Below are positions 19,341-27,469 of a DNA stretch of 64,000 nt, one piece after another. Both the position numbers and the translations under genes were made by a program. Positions within the stretch are counted from its first letter, which is position 1. Every line of letters begins with the position of its first letter. Source of the DNA: Sphingobacterium multivorum (GTDB taxonomy: Bacteria; Bacteroidota; Bacteroidia; Sphingobacteriales; Sphingobacteriaceae); assembly GCF_900457465.1 (NCBI RefSeq), contig NZ_UAUU01000002.1, forward strand, positions 372,001 to 436,000, given 5' to 3'. The notes beneath the pieces are model-generated. The model did not search any database, was not told where the DNA came from, and worked only from the letters and a program-made list of their open reading frames with translations.

Positions 19341-19422
19341 AGCTGACCATTCGCCGGACTGCCCCTCATAAAAGTGCTTAACATTTTTTGGCGGCGCTGC
19401 GGCGACTGGTCAGCTTTTTTTT
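19341..19422 (+). terminator. long-armed terminator after tex
   Basis: A 16-base stem with one mismatch (19341-19356 with 19400-19415) encloses a 43-base loop and ends in a run of eight T's. The loop itself is GC-rich at its 3' end (GGCGGCGCTGC). The large loop is unusual for an intrinsic terminator. Confidence 0.7.
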
Positions 19423-19501
19423 GATTCGATTAAATCCAATGTCCGTCATTCGTATCGCTGTTTTATTTTGTATCTTTAGAGGAAACAAGTTTAGACCCGT
19501 T

Positions 19502-20212
19502 ATGAAAAATTGTACCTTACTATTCTTCCTATTTTTTGGAATTTATTTTTCTAAAATCCAGGCACAGCAACTTCACGACGGAGCCTATCTATACCAGGAT
19601 GGCATCAATAAACACTTAATGCTCGTTAAAGATCATTATATCTCGTTCATAAGTTACGATGATGTCAGAAAACGTTTTCAACATACCTGGGGTGGGCCAC
19701 TTGATAAACAGCCTAATCTGATCAATATCGCCATTGAGTATAATTCACAGGATTCATCTGCCATCGGCAAAACAACTCAATTGCCGTATCGGAGTGAAGC
19801 AGACTCCCTTCGCCTAAAAATAGCCAATAGCTATCATCTCTATATTAAACAGAAAAAAGTCCCGCAGGACCTGGACGCACTTTGGCGCATCACTGGTCGC
19901 CAACAAGGAGAAAAAATGCAGGATATTCCGAAAGCAGACCGTAAAACAATCAAAATATTGGTTGATGGCTATTTTCAATGGATAGCGATTAATCTTGCAC
20001 AAAAAGGTTTCTATGGTACTGGCGGGGGCAATTATCAATACGATAACAATCGGTATACTGAAAAAATACAATTCTTTTCGAGAGACAATAATCGAGTTGG
20101 GCAAGAACTGGCCTTTGACGGTGAAATTGTAGATGGCAGATGGCAGCATAGAGGAAAAAGCTCGAAAGGAGACGATATTTATGAAATTTGGAGCAAAGAA
20201 ATAACAGAATAA
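19502..20212 (+). CDS. secreted protein of unknown function
   Basis: A 236-residue protein with a clear signal peptide (MKNCTLLFFLFFGIYF to QAQQ). I do not recognise the family with certainty. The mature part has alternating strands, opens with DGAYLYQDGINKHLMLV and ends with ELAFDGEIVDGRWQHRG and YEIWSKE; this resembles small lipocalin-like secreted proteins of Bacteroidota, which is only a suggestion. A longer version starting upstream would lie within the tex terminator and lose the signal peptide. It is six bases ahead of the next small gene and likely co-transcribed with it. Confidence 0.75.
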   Translation: MKNCTLLFFLFFGIYFSKIQAQQLHDGAYLYQDGINKHLMLVKDHYISFISYDDVRKRFQHTWGGPLDKQPNLINIAIEYNSQDSSAIGKTTQLPYRSEADSLRLKIANSYHLYIKQKKVPQDLDALWRITGRQQGEKMQDIPKADRKTIKILVDGYFQWIAINLAQKGFYGTGGGNYQYDNNRYTEKIQFFSRDNNRVGQELAFDGEIVDGRWQHRGKSSKGDDIYEIWSKEITE

Positions 20213-20218
20213 AAAAAT

Positions 20219-20497
20219 ATGACAATAGAAGAATTTCAATCACTTGAAAGTCCACTTCAGCATTGGACAGCGGTACAAAAGTCACTTTGGTATGATCTGA
20301 AAGGAAATTGGAAAACCGCGCACGACCTCATCGATCAATTGGGGGGAACTGACGCAGCACATGTTCATGCTTATTTACACCGCAAAGAAGGTGATCAATG
20401 GAATGCAGAATATTGGTATCGCCGCGCCAAACAAAATGTATACAGAGGCAATCTTGATGATGAGTGGAAAGAACTCTTCAAGTGTTACGTTGTGTAA
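20219..20497 (+). CDS. small conserved protein with HAYLHRKEGD motif
   Basis: A 92-residue, Trp-rich soluble protein without signal or membrane segment. It has two blocks that I recall from uncharacterised bacterial proteins: W-YDLKGNWKTAHDLID and HAYLHRKEGDQWNAEYWYRRA. The function is unknown. The helical pattern of WxxAH and NAxYWYxRA blocks recalls a TPR-like fold. It follows the secreted protein by six bases. Confidence 0.75.
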   Translation: MTIEEFQSLESPLQHWTAVQKSLWYDLKGNWKTAHDLIDQLGGTDAAHVHAYLHRKEGDQWNAEYWYRRAKQNVYRGNLDDEWKELFKCYVV

Positions 20498-20813
20498 TAA
20501 CAATTACCCTATTTTCGGACAGGGGCTGTTCTCTTTTATATACACATGCGGAAAGTTTGCCCAATAAAATAGGCGAAATTTTACCAAAAATTAACTCAAT
20601 GCTTTTTCAAACTACTTAACATCTTTAAAAACATAAAAATATTACCAAATAAGATATAACATCAACTAAATCAAGTGATATTACGTAACAAAAATAACAC
20701 AAAGAAAAATAGTATAAAACTAACGAGTAGAATGGCACAGATATTGAATATAGTCTACTATACTTGAGAAAGTATACTTTTCATAAATTTAGGTTAATAA
20801 TTGGTTAGGTTAA

Positions 20814-20848
20814 ACACTTGAAGTTCCCCACTTCAAGTGTTTTTTTTT
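20814..20848 (+). terminator. strong intrinsic terminator
   Basis: The eleven-base stem ACACTTGAAGT/ACTTCAAGTGT with a five-base loop is followed by nine T's. It lies 317 bases after the nearest upstream gene, so it either ends a long 3' untranslated region or terminates a small RNA from this region. Confidence 0.85.
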
Positions 20849-20984
20849 AATCAATGCTTACCATCTTAACCCCACGCACCGCTTTTCTTTTTTAAGGGTC
20901 GTACCGCGTCACTCCCGCCATTTTTTCCATTAATTTCTGTCGGAACAAATGGGTGTCAAAGAGCGATCAAATTCGTCTTTTTCA

Positions 20985-21028
20985 CAGTGCTTGTTCAGTG
21001 ATTGTTCAGTGATCGCTCAGTGTAGACT
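20985..21028 (+). repeat. four tandem 11-base repeats (CAGTG-N6)
   Basis: Four consecutive units all begin CAGTG: CAGTGCTTGTT, CAGTGATTGTT, CAGTGATCGCT and CAGTGTAGACT. The period of 11 bases places each CAGTG on the same DNA face. The third unit also contains TGATCGCTC (21010-21018), which pairs with GAGCGATCA at 20961-20969. Confidence 0.7.
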
Positions 21029-21143
21029 GAATAAGTAATGATTAAAAACTGTATCAATACTGATTGAATAGTGGGATTAGGTATACGTTGGTATTTGCAT
21101 GTATCAAGATTAATATTTACCTTAACTATTTGTAATCAAGCAA

Positions 21144-21161
21144 TTGTGACAACCATCACAA
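21144..21161. promoter_or_regulatory. CRP-like palindrome
   Basis: TTGTGA-CAACCA-TCACAA matches the CRP-family consensus TGTGA-N6-TCACA exactly. It lies 142 bases before the serine hydrolase start. Which Crp/Fnr-type protein of this organism would bind it is unknown. Confidence 0.5.
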
Positions 21162-21303
21162 ATAGTTTGAGGCCCAAATTTTCACTCAAAGGTCCGGCAA
21201 AGACGAACACTATGCAGCATAACTTGCGGTCGTGGATGGAAAAGTGGCCTTTACTATTCGTCAGCGTTACTATTGAAACTCAGAAGTCTATTCACCATTA
21301 ATT

Positions 21304-22623
21304 ATGAAAAGAACCACCGTATTATTGTTCCTCGTAGGAACCCTATCAAACCCCGTCCTCAAAGCCCAGGAATTCACTCCTGTTCGTATGGATAGTCTCA
21401 TGTCCGTCATGGACAAAAATAACGTCTGGATGGGCAGTATTGCGATCAGCAAAGGTGATCAATTGCTTTATCAAAAGACAATTGGATATGCCGATCTGGC
21501 GCAGAAAAAGAAAGCGACCATAGATACCCGTTATGGCATAGGCTCGATCTCCAAAACATTCACCGCAACACTTGTTCTAAAAACAGCTGAACTTGGAAAA
21601 CTCCAATTAAACCAAACATTGTCCGTATACGTTAAGGGTATTCCCAACGCCGAAAAGATTACTGTTCGTCAATTGTTAAATCACAGCAGCGGAGTTCACA
21701 GCATCACGGACGACAAAGATTATTTGACATGGAACACTAAACCGCAAACAGAACAGGAACTTGTCGCACGCATCATCAAAGGCGGAGTTGAATTTGACCC
21801 CGGCAGCAGGCATGTATATAGTAATTCAAACTACATTCTACTTACTTATATTCTGGAAAAAGTATGGAAAAGAGACTATGCTTCTTTATTGAAAGAGTAT
21901 ATCAGCCAGCCACTAAAGTTGGAACAAACCACATTTGGCCGTCCACAAAATAACGGCAGTGATCTGAGCGAATCTTATCGGTATACACAAGAATGGACCC
22001 TTGAACCACACACGGACAACTCAGTTCCGCTTGGTGCTGGCGCAGTGTGGTCAACTCCGGCAGACCTGGCCAGATTTTTCAATGCATTATTTAGCCATAA
22101 AATCATCAATGCTGCAAGCCTGGAAGAGATGAAAAAAATAGATCAGGGCTATGGGATCGGCTTATTCCAATTGCCCTTCTATGAACATGTAGGCTTTGGC
22201 CACACAGGCGGTATAGACGGTTACTCTTCTGTCGCTGGCCATTTTGATGATGGCAATTATAATGTCGCTATCATTAGTAATGCCAACAATTATACTAATA
22301 ATGAAATTTTAAAGTTCAGTCTGGGCGAACTTTATAAAAGGCCCTTTCCACTTCCTGATCTTGCGGAATTACAATTGACGGAGGAAGAAATTTCAAGTCT
22401 CATTGGCGAATATAAAAGCGAGCAACCTCCTATTCAGATAAATATTACGAGAGAGGGCAACAAGGTATTTGGACAGGTCGTTGGTCAATCTTCATTTCAG
22501 CTAAAAGCGAAGGATAGAAACACGCTGGTCCAACCGCAATTTGGTGTAAAGATCGTCTTTGAACGTAACGAAAACAAAATGACACTCTATCAAAATGGAC
22601 ATACACTCGTTTTAAGGAAATAA
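21304..22623 (+). CDS. serine hydrolase, beta-lactamase/class C-like family
   Basis: A 439-residue exported protein with a signal peptide ending at about LKAQ. The class C beta-lactamase/D-peptidase fold is shown by the nucleophile motif S81-I-S-K84, the Tyr motif YSN near residue 178 and HTGG near residue 300 in place of KTG. A smaller C-terminal domain (about 350-439) follows, as in many Bacteroidota members. Such enzymes act in the periplasm as esterases, D-aminopeptidases or beta-lactamases; the activity cannot be told from sequence. It is monocistronic. Confidence 0.88.
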   Translation: MKRTTVLLFLVGTLSNPVLKAQEFTPVRMDSLMSVMDKNNVWMGSIAISKGDQLLYQKTIGYADLAQKKKATIDTRYGIGSISKTFTATLVLKTAELGKLQLNQTLSVYVKGIPNAEKITVRQLLNHSSGVHSITDDKDYLTWNTKPQTEQELVARIIKGGVEFDPGSRHVYSNSNYILLTYILEKVWKRDYASLLKEYISQPLKLEQTTFGRPQNNGSDLSESYRYTQEWTLEPHTDNSVPLGAGAVWSTPADLARFFNALFSHKIINAASLEEMKKIDQGYGIGLFQLPFYEHVGFGHTGGIDGYSSVAGHFDDGNYNVAIISNANNYTNNEILKFSLGELYKRPFPLPDLAELQLTEEEISSLIGEYKSEQPPIQINITREGNKVFGQVVGQSSFQLKAKDRNTLVQPQFGVKIVFERNENKMTLYQNGHTLVLRK

Positions 22624-22760
22624 GGAGATACTGCCGTTAACTACCGCAACGATTCATGGCCCTTATTCGGCACTATCTGAAATTTTTAATTAGGTAGTTA
22701 TGAAGTTATATCGACATCCTCCATGCGGACCGATGCCCTCGTCATCACGCAATATCGCTA

Positions 22761-22795
22761 AAAGAGCTGTGGCTGAACTAAAACCACTGCTCTTT
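22761..22795. other. stem-loop between convergent genes
   Basis: AAAGAGC-T-GTGG pairs with CCAC-T-GCTCTTT around an eleven-base loop. It lies between the serine hydrolase and the GH16 gene and may end one or both transcripts, though a clear T-run is missing. Confidence 0.45.
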
Positions 22796-22808
22796 CAACT
22801 AACGTGTC

Positions 22809-24077
22809 TTACAGTTTTTCTAAATAGAAATCATCACCATACACAGTACCGCTCAAGGGTTTATAGAAATAGACCGTAGCCGTAGTATTATTGGCGCCAG
22901 TTGTAAAAGTAACCGAAGCATTGGAATAGCTGGTCGTACCAATAGTCGCATTGACTGCAGTTCCACCAAAGTTTTTGACGCCGATACTAACTGACTGGCC
23001 AGCTGTAGACACTTTGGCGTAGCCACCGAACCGATAGGTCGTATTTGGCGTTAAACCGGTCAGGTATTGTTCAATGGATGTCTCCCCGCCCGTTTCGCGG
23101 ATGCATCTGCTTCCTGTCCGGGCGTCGGTGAAAACGACCGATGATCCGCCACCCCATGTTGTCCATGGATAGATGGTACCACTTTCGAAATCGCCATTGC
23201 TAAATAAAGGTAGCTTATACACACGTACATAATCAACCTGCATACTAAAGGGCAGGTCAGCATTTGTGATCGCTCCTGGCCATCCAGCTCCACCGGCCTG
23301 ATTTAAAATCAGATAAAAAGGTACGTCAAATGGCCATTGTTGCGTTCCGCCACCAGAAACCCTTGCGTAGGTATATTGCAATACATTGTTGACGTAAAAT
23401 CGAATGTCGTTTGGACTCCAGATCATCGTATATAAGTTGTAATCTGTCGTATTATAAGTGGCCGCTTTTGAAGCGGTGCTTCCACCATTTGCATTAGTAA
23501 CCGAGCTATTATGGATCGTATGATACATCACACTTTCGTTGTTGACATGCTCCATAATATCAATTTCACCACAGGCTGGCCAGCCTCCATACGCCGCAGC
23601 CGGTTCGGGCATCATCCAAATCGCAGGCCAGGAGCCTCTTCCTTGTGTAAACTTAGCCCTCACTTCAACTTTACCATAAGTCATACTAAATTTTCCCATC
23701 GACTTAACTCCACCCGCATGATAGGCAACAGGATCTCCGGCTACAACAGCATTATCCATACGCAATACAAGATTGCTCCCGTCTTGGGATGCATAAGCCG
23801 GCAAGGAGGTCATATACTTATTCCATGCGACAGTGCCCCTGTCTGCATAAGACCATTTTGTGGAATCAAATCTCCCGTTACTATTAAACTCGTCCGACCA
23901 GATCAGTTCGTAATCTGTTGTCGCTACGGCAGTAGCATTGAATAGCTTAGTCGAGGCCTTCGCCTTACTGACTTCCGGAATCGAAGTTTTTGTTGTTGTC
24001 GAGTCTTTTTTGCAGGCAAAAATAGACAGGCTAGTTGCGATTAGGCTCAACACCAGCCAAAATCTGGTTTTTCTCAT
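22809..24077 (-). CDS. glycoside hydrolase family 16 lipoprotein (beta-glucanase type)
   Basis: A 422-residue lipoprotein with a signal ending in SIFAC (Cys22). A Ser/Thr/Lys linker leads to the GH16 domain (about 55-290). The catalytic motif is E171-I-D173-I-M-E176, with the nucleophile first and the acid/base last. The extra M in the motif fits the laminarinase branch of GH16. A C-terminal beta-sandwich (about 292-422, starting FSNGDFESG) looks like a CBM4/9-type carbohydrate-binding module. The likely substrate is a beta-1,3-glucan. It is separated from the sialidase by a long hairpin and seems not to belong to the nan operon. Confidence 0.9.
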   Translation of the reverse strand: MRKTRFWLVLSLIATSLSIFACKKDSTTTKTSIPEVSKAKASTKLFNATAVATTDYELIWSDEFNSNGRFDSTKWSYADRGTVAWNKYMTSLPAYASQDGSNLVLRMDNAVVAGDPVAYHAGGVKSMGKFSMTYGKVEVRAKFTQGRGSWPAIWMMPEPAAAYGGWPACGEIDIMEHVNNESVMYHTIHNSSVTNANGGSTASKAATYNTTDYNLYTMIWSPNDIRFYVNNVLQYTYARVSGGGTQQWPFDVPFYLILNQAGGAGWPGAITNADLPFSMQVDYVRVYKLPLFSNGDFESGTIYPWTTWGGGSSVVFTDARTGSRCIRETGGETSIEQYLTGLTPNTTYRFGGYAKVSTAGQSVSIGVKNFGGTAVNATIGTTSYSNASVTFTTGANNTTATVYFYKPLSGTVYGDDFYLEKL

Positions 24078-24159
24078 TTAGTTTTGGATTATTGGTTTTA
24101 ATTAAGTTTATAGCGTTATTTGACAGCCTGTGGAGCAAGCTGCATTAGAAACGAAGATT

Positions 24160-24219
24160 CATTTTTTCTTTCATTTCTTCCTTCCTGTTTTAACCAAAAG
24201 GAAGAAATGAAAGAAAATG
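24160..24219 (-). terminator. long stem-loop downstream of sialidase
   Basis: A 22-base stem with a two-base bulge (24160-24183 with 24198-24219) and a short loop starts 30 bases after the sialidase stop. There is no strong T-run, so it may stabilise the 3' end of the nan transcript or act as a terminator. Confidence 0.55.
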
Positions 24220-24249
24220 TGTATTATTTCGATAACACGATGTGCCTGA

Positions 24250-25407
24250 TTATTTAAAATTTACTGGCAGAAAGACAATTTTCCTGTAATTCTCTTTTTC
24301 AAATAGAACACCGAGTTTATTTTTATTTAAAAGTACTAAATCGGAATAAGCAGCATAATCCCCTTTCACACCTTCCGGAGCTTTGGCAACGACCTGATTG
24401 AAATACCATGTTTTGCCCTGATCTTTACTTAAACGAACGGTTAGATTGTCCCTTCTATGGGTTGATGCAGCATTACAAACAGCCAATACATATTTCCCTT
24501 TCTTTTGCCAGGAAAGTACCGAGCCCTGGTTGACTGGATCGGCCAGATTTTTATCATAATAGGTTGTATCCCAACTGACACCACCATCACTGGAATAGGA
24601 CACAATCCTCGATTTTACGTTACCTTGTTGATTACGGGAATTCATATACAGTTCTGTATGCGATATTTGCGCGGCCATGGTTTCATTTGATCCTTCAAAT
24701 TTCACGCTCGCCCCTATCTTGAAGGTCTTTCCATGATCGTCCGAGTAATACGAATGCGCAAAATAATCCTTGCCATTTTCTTTCGGATTTCCTTCAGAAT
24801 GGTTGGCAGGAATATAAATGCGTCCTTTATACTTACCAGAATCAAATTGTAAAGCATGCCCAGGTGTATTCGCATAGGTTCGCCAATCGTCCTTGAAGGT
24901 ATATTGCGCATTCACTGACGGTTGATTGGGGCGATGTGTCTCGAGCGTAATATTCTGTGGCTTGGACCATGTTTTACCGCCATCGGATGAACTAATTGAC
25001 CAACATTCCCGCAAGCCATTCCCTTTGCGCACTTCTCCCTCATGATTATTCCCCGTATTGTAAAAAAGTAAGAGACGTCCTTGAGGATATGCTGGATCCA
25101 ATAGATCAACTACAGGTGCCGGATTTCCGACCTGTAAATTATCGTTGTCCACAGCGACTTGCAATGGCCCCCAGGTCTTTCCATTATCCTTACTGGTTTT
25201 ATAAACAATATCCACATTACCAAAATCGCCGGCATGATCCACCCGACCTTCGGCAAAAGCAATTAACTGCCCATTTTTATCCTTTACAATGGCAGGTATG
25301 CGATAGCTTTTATAGCCCTCTTCGCCTGAAACAAACACATTCACTTCCTGTGCATGGCAGATACTGGCTAACATTGCAAATACCACCATTGTTCCTAATT
25401 TCTTCAT
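24250..25407 (-). CDS. nanH: exo-alpha-sialidase (GH33)
   Basis: A 385-residue exported sialidase that releases terminal sialic acid from glycans. A signal peptide ends at CHAQ. The YRIP motif holds the first arginine of the triad (R36). Five Asp-box motifs are visible: SKDNGKTW (72-79), SSDGGKTW (140-147), SDDHGKTF, SSDGGVSW and SKDQGKTW. The Glu in GSNETMA and the Tyr in AAYSDLVLL fit the catalytic pair. It is the last gene of the nan operon, after the GH20 gene. Confidence 0.95.
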   Translation of the reverse strand: MKKLGTMVVFAMLASICHAQEVNVFVSGEEGYKSYRIPAIVKDKNGQLIAFAEGRVDHAGDFGNVDIVYKTSKDNGKTWGPLQVAVDNDNLQVGNPAPVVDLLDPAYPQGRLLLFYNTGNNHEGEVRKGNGLRECWSISSSDGGKTWSKPQNITLETHRPNQPSVNAQYTFKDDWRTYANTPGHALQFDSGKYKGRIYIPANHSEGNPKENGKDYFAHSYYSDDHGKTFKIGASVKFEGSNETMAAQISHTELYMNSRNQQGNVKSRIVSYSSDGGVSWDTTYYDKNLADPVNQGSVLSWQKKGKYVLAVCNAASTHRRDNLTVRLSKDQGKTWYFNQVVAKAPEGVKGDYAAYSDLVLLNKNKLGVLFEKENYRKIVFLPVNFK

Positions 25408-25474
25408 ATCGATATAAGTTTATTGTTACTTTTCTTTAAAATTTCATCTGCATTCATGCATTGTGATATACGAT

Positions 25475-27463
25475 TTACTGCTCCCTTTCAATCGGGAGGC
25501 AGGTAAACATCCATTTTAGTGGATTTTGCCAGTCTTTCCCTTGTAATTTCCCCACAGGCAGTTTGACTACAATGGTATTCCATCCCTTGCGCAATTGAAT
25601 CATCGTAGGACTTCGGTAACTGTATCCCTCATCAATTAAGGGGACTTCCAAGTCTCCTTTTTTGCCCGCCTGTTGCCAATCTGGCGGAAGCACTTTATGT
25701 CCATTGACCCAAAGTGTGCTCATTCGATCGTCCCAGGTCCCCAAATGTGGTGAATCACTGGCATACGAACGCGAGAGATCATTAAAACCGATCCAAAAAC
25801 CTTGGTTGCCCCCTTTTTCACTCCACACTTTGCTCAGGGCATACACGGTACTATTTTCAAGTGGACGGTCAATCGCCCCTTTAACAACATCAGCCCACCA
25901 ATGGCGCAATACAATGGTACCTCCGTAAAACTCGCCGATCTTTTTCAAAGCGTTAAAATCTCCTGCAGCTTCATTTTTTAAGGCCATACCCAGATCGCCT
26001 TTATTTTCCACAGGCCCGTATAATATCCATTTTTGCCTACTTTGTTGGTGGTAGGGAAAGATAAGACCATTAAAATACAGTTGTTTATGTGCAAGTAAAC
26101 GCTTTTCAAATTCGACAAAATCAGCCAATCCTTTCACATCCGTTTTGATATTACTACGCCATGCAAAATCCCCTCCCCCTCGCCAGCTGCGCTCCGCAAA
26201 TGTCAATAAAGCGGGGTAAACTCCATTTTGACGAAATAGATCGTTTTCATTCTTCACCGCGCGATCGGGCCATGAACATAGCGTCGCACCCATTAACTTT
26301 TCATTTTCTGAAGACTGTCCGCCCAACTGCCTATAGAACAAGGTCGTCACCGTTTCTAAAGGATCCATGTGATTGATGTACAAGTGCTTTGAATCAATGA
26401 CTTCAAAAGGCGAATCATTGGTAATAGCTTTTGGGCCACCCATCCAAAGCTGCCGGATTGTGTTTGGCTGCAAATTGCCGCCGGGTTCCCAACCAATAGT
26501 TTTTAGACCCAAATCCTCCGTCCATATTGTCATCATCGGTAAAAATTCTTGATTATGAATTTTCACCTCATCCCCCCCAATATGCAGATAAGGTAGTCCC
26601 GGATAAGTGTTTGCAAATTCCTTAACCAGTTCCTTGAGGATAGCTATGCCGCTATCGCTCTGCATATCAGTTTTAAAATAACGGCGAAATGCTGCTGAAT
26701 GTCCCGGCAAATCAATTTCGGGTACAAGTTGGATATGCCGATCACGACAATACCGAATTAGTTCTTGCATTTCCTCAACGGTATAATACTTTCCCTTCCA
26801 ACGCTCCATATTCGTCGAGTCGGTCAAACCGGGATATTTTTTGCTGATCAGTCGCCAAGCAATATCCTCAGTGAAATGAAAGTGAAAAATATTCAGTTTA
26901 TAGCGCGCCATGACATCGATCTGCTCCTTTAGCACATCCATTGACTGAAAATTTCGTCCGACGTCTACCAAGTAACCGCGCCAGCGAAAGGAAGGATAAT
27001 CGGTAATGGAGCAATAGGGCAACTTGCCATCACTGCGTCTGAGTTGACCCAGAGTTTGTAAGGCATAAAAAACACCGGCACTCGTTCTGGCTTCGATCTG
27101 TATTCCCTGTTCATCTACGTCGATCCGATAAGCCTCCAATGATGCCGAAGGTAAAACCAATTCGTGATCACAAACAATGGTGATATTTTTATTCTTGAAG
27201 TTGTCGAAAATAACCTGAGTTACATTCCAATCTTTCAACAAGAGGCTTAACATCTGCCTATCAGCATTTTCAACCTCCCCTTTGATATGCACATGGACAA
27301 GATCCGGCAAACAATAACGCCCTGTTTTCCAGCTCACAGCATGGGGCATAGGAAGCAAAGGAGGTTTGATTGAATCCGGTAGACAGCATAAAGGACTGAT
27401 TAAAATAAGAATAACCAGCAGACCGGATAGCAATGTACATGTAATGGACTTTTGGTGCTCCAT
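25475..27463 (-). CDS. beta-N-acetylhexosaminidase (GH20)
   Basis: A 662-residue exported enzyme. After a hydrophobic N-terminal signal (about 8-28) comes the GH20b accessory domain, then the catalytic TIM barrel with the Asp-Glu pair in HIGGDEV and the substrate region RWRGYLVDVGRNF. A C-terminal extension (about 480-662) contains the domain-like stretch YSYRSPTMIQLRKGWNTIVV. It removes terminal GlcNAc or GalNAc, the sugars exposed once sialic acid and galactose are trimmed. It is seven bases from the epimerase gene, in the same operon. Confidence 0.93.
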   Translation of the reverse strand: MEHQKSITCTLLSGLLVILILISPLCCLPDSIKPPLLPMPHAVSWKTGRYCLPDLVHVHIKGEVENADRQMLSLLLKDWNVTQVIFDNFKNKNITIVCDHELVLPSASLEAYRIDVDEQGIQIEARTSAGVFYALQTLGQLRRSDGKLPYCSITDYPSFRWRGYLVDVGRNFQSMDVLKEQIDVMARYKLNIFHFHFTEDIAWRLISKKYPGLTDSTNMERWKGKYYTVEEMQELIRYCRDRHIQLVPEIDLPGHSAAFRRYFKTDMQSDSGIAILKELVKEFANTYPGLPYLHIGGDEVKIHNQEFLPMMTIWTEDLGLKTIGWEPGGNLQPNTIRQLWMGGPKAITNDSPFEVIDSKHLYINHMDPLETVTTLFYRQLGGQSSENEKLMGATLCSWPDRAVKNENDLFRQNGVYPALLTFAERSWRGGGDFAWRSNIKTDVKGLADFVEFEKRLLAHKQLYFNGLIFPYHQQSRQKWILYGPVENKGDLGMALKNEAAGDFNALKKIGEFYGGTIVLRHWWADVVKGAIDRPLENSTVYALSKVWSEKGGNQGFWIGFNDLSRSYASDSPHLGTWDDRMSTLWVNGHKVLPPDWQQAGKKGDLEVPLIDEGYSYRSPTMIQLRKGWNTIVVKLPVGKLQGKDWQNPLKWMFTCLPIEREQ

Positions 27464-27469
27464 AATCTT

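Larger units (their letters stand above)
20498..21303. other. 806-base gene-free region
   Basis: No convincing gene. It holds a small perfect hairpin at 20759-20776 (TATACTT-GAGA-AAGTATA, then CTTTT), a strong terminator at 20814-20848, four 11-base tandem repeats at 20985-21028, and a CRP-like palindrome at 21144-21161. A 76-codon open frame at 21071-21301 has no recognisable protein character. Confidence 0.5.

Noticed and set aside
21071..21301. 76-codon open frame upstream of the serine hydrolase
   Set aside because: No signal peptide, domain or motif; it overlaps the CRP-like palindrome region and its composition looks like non-coding DNA.
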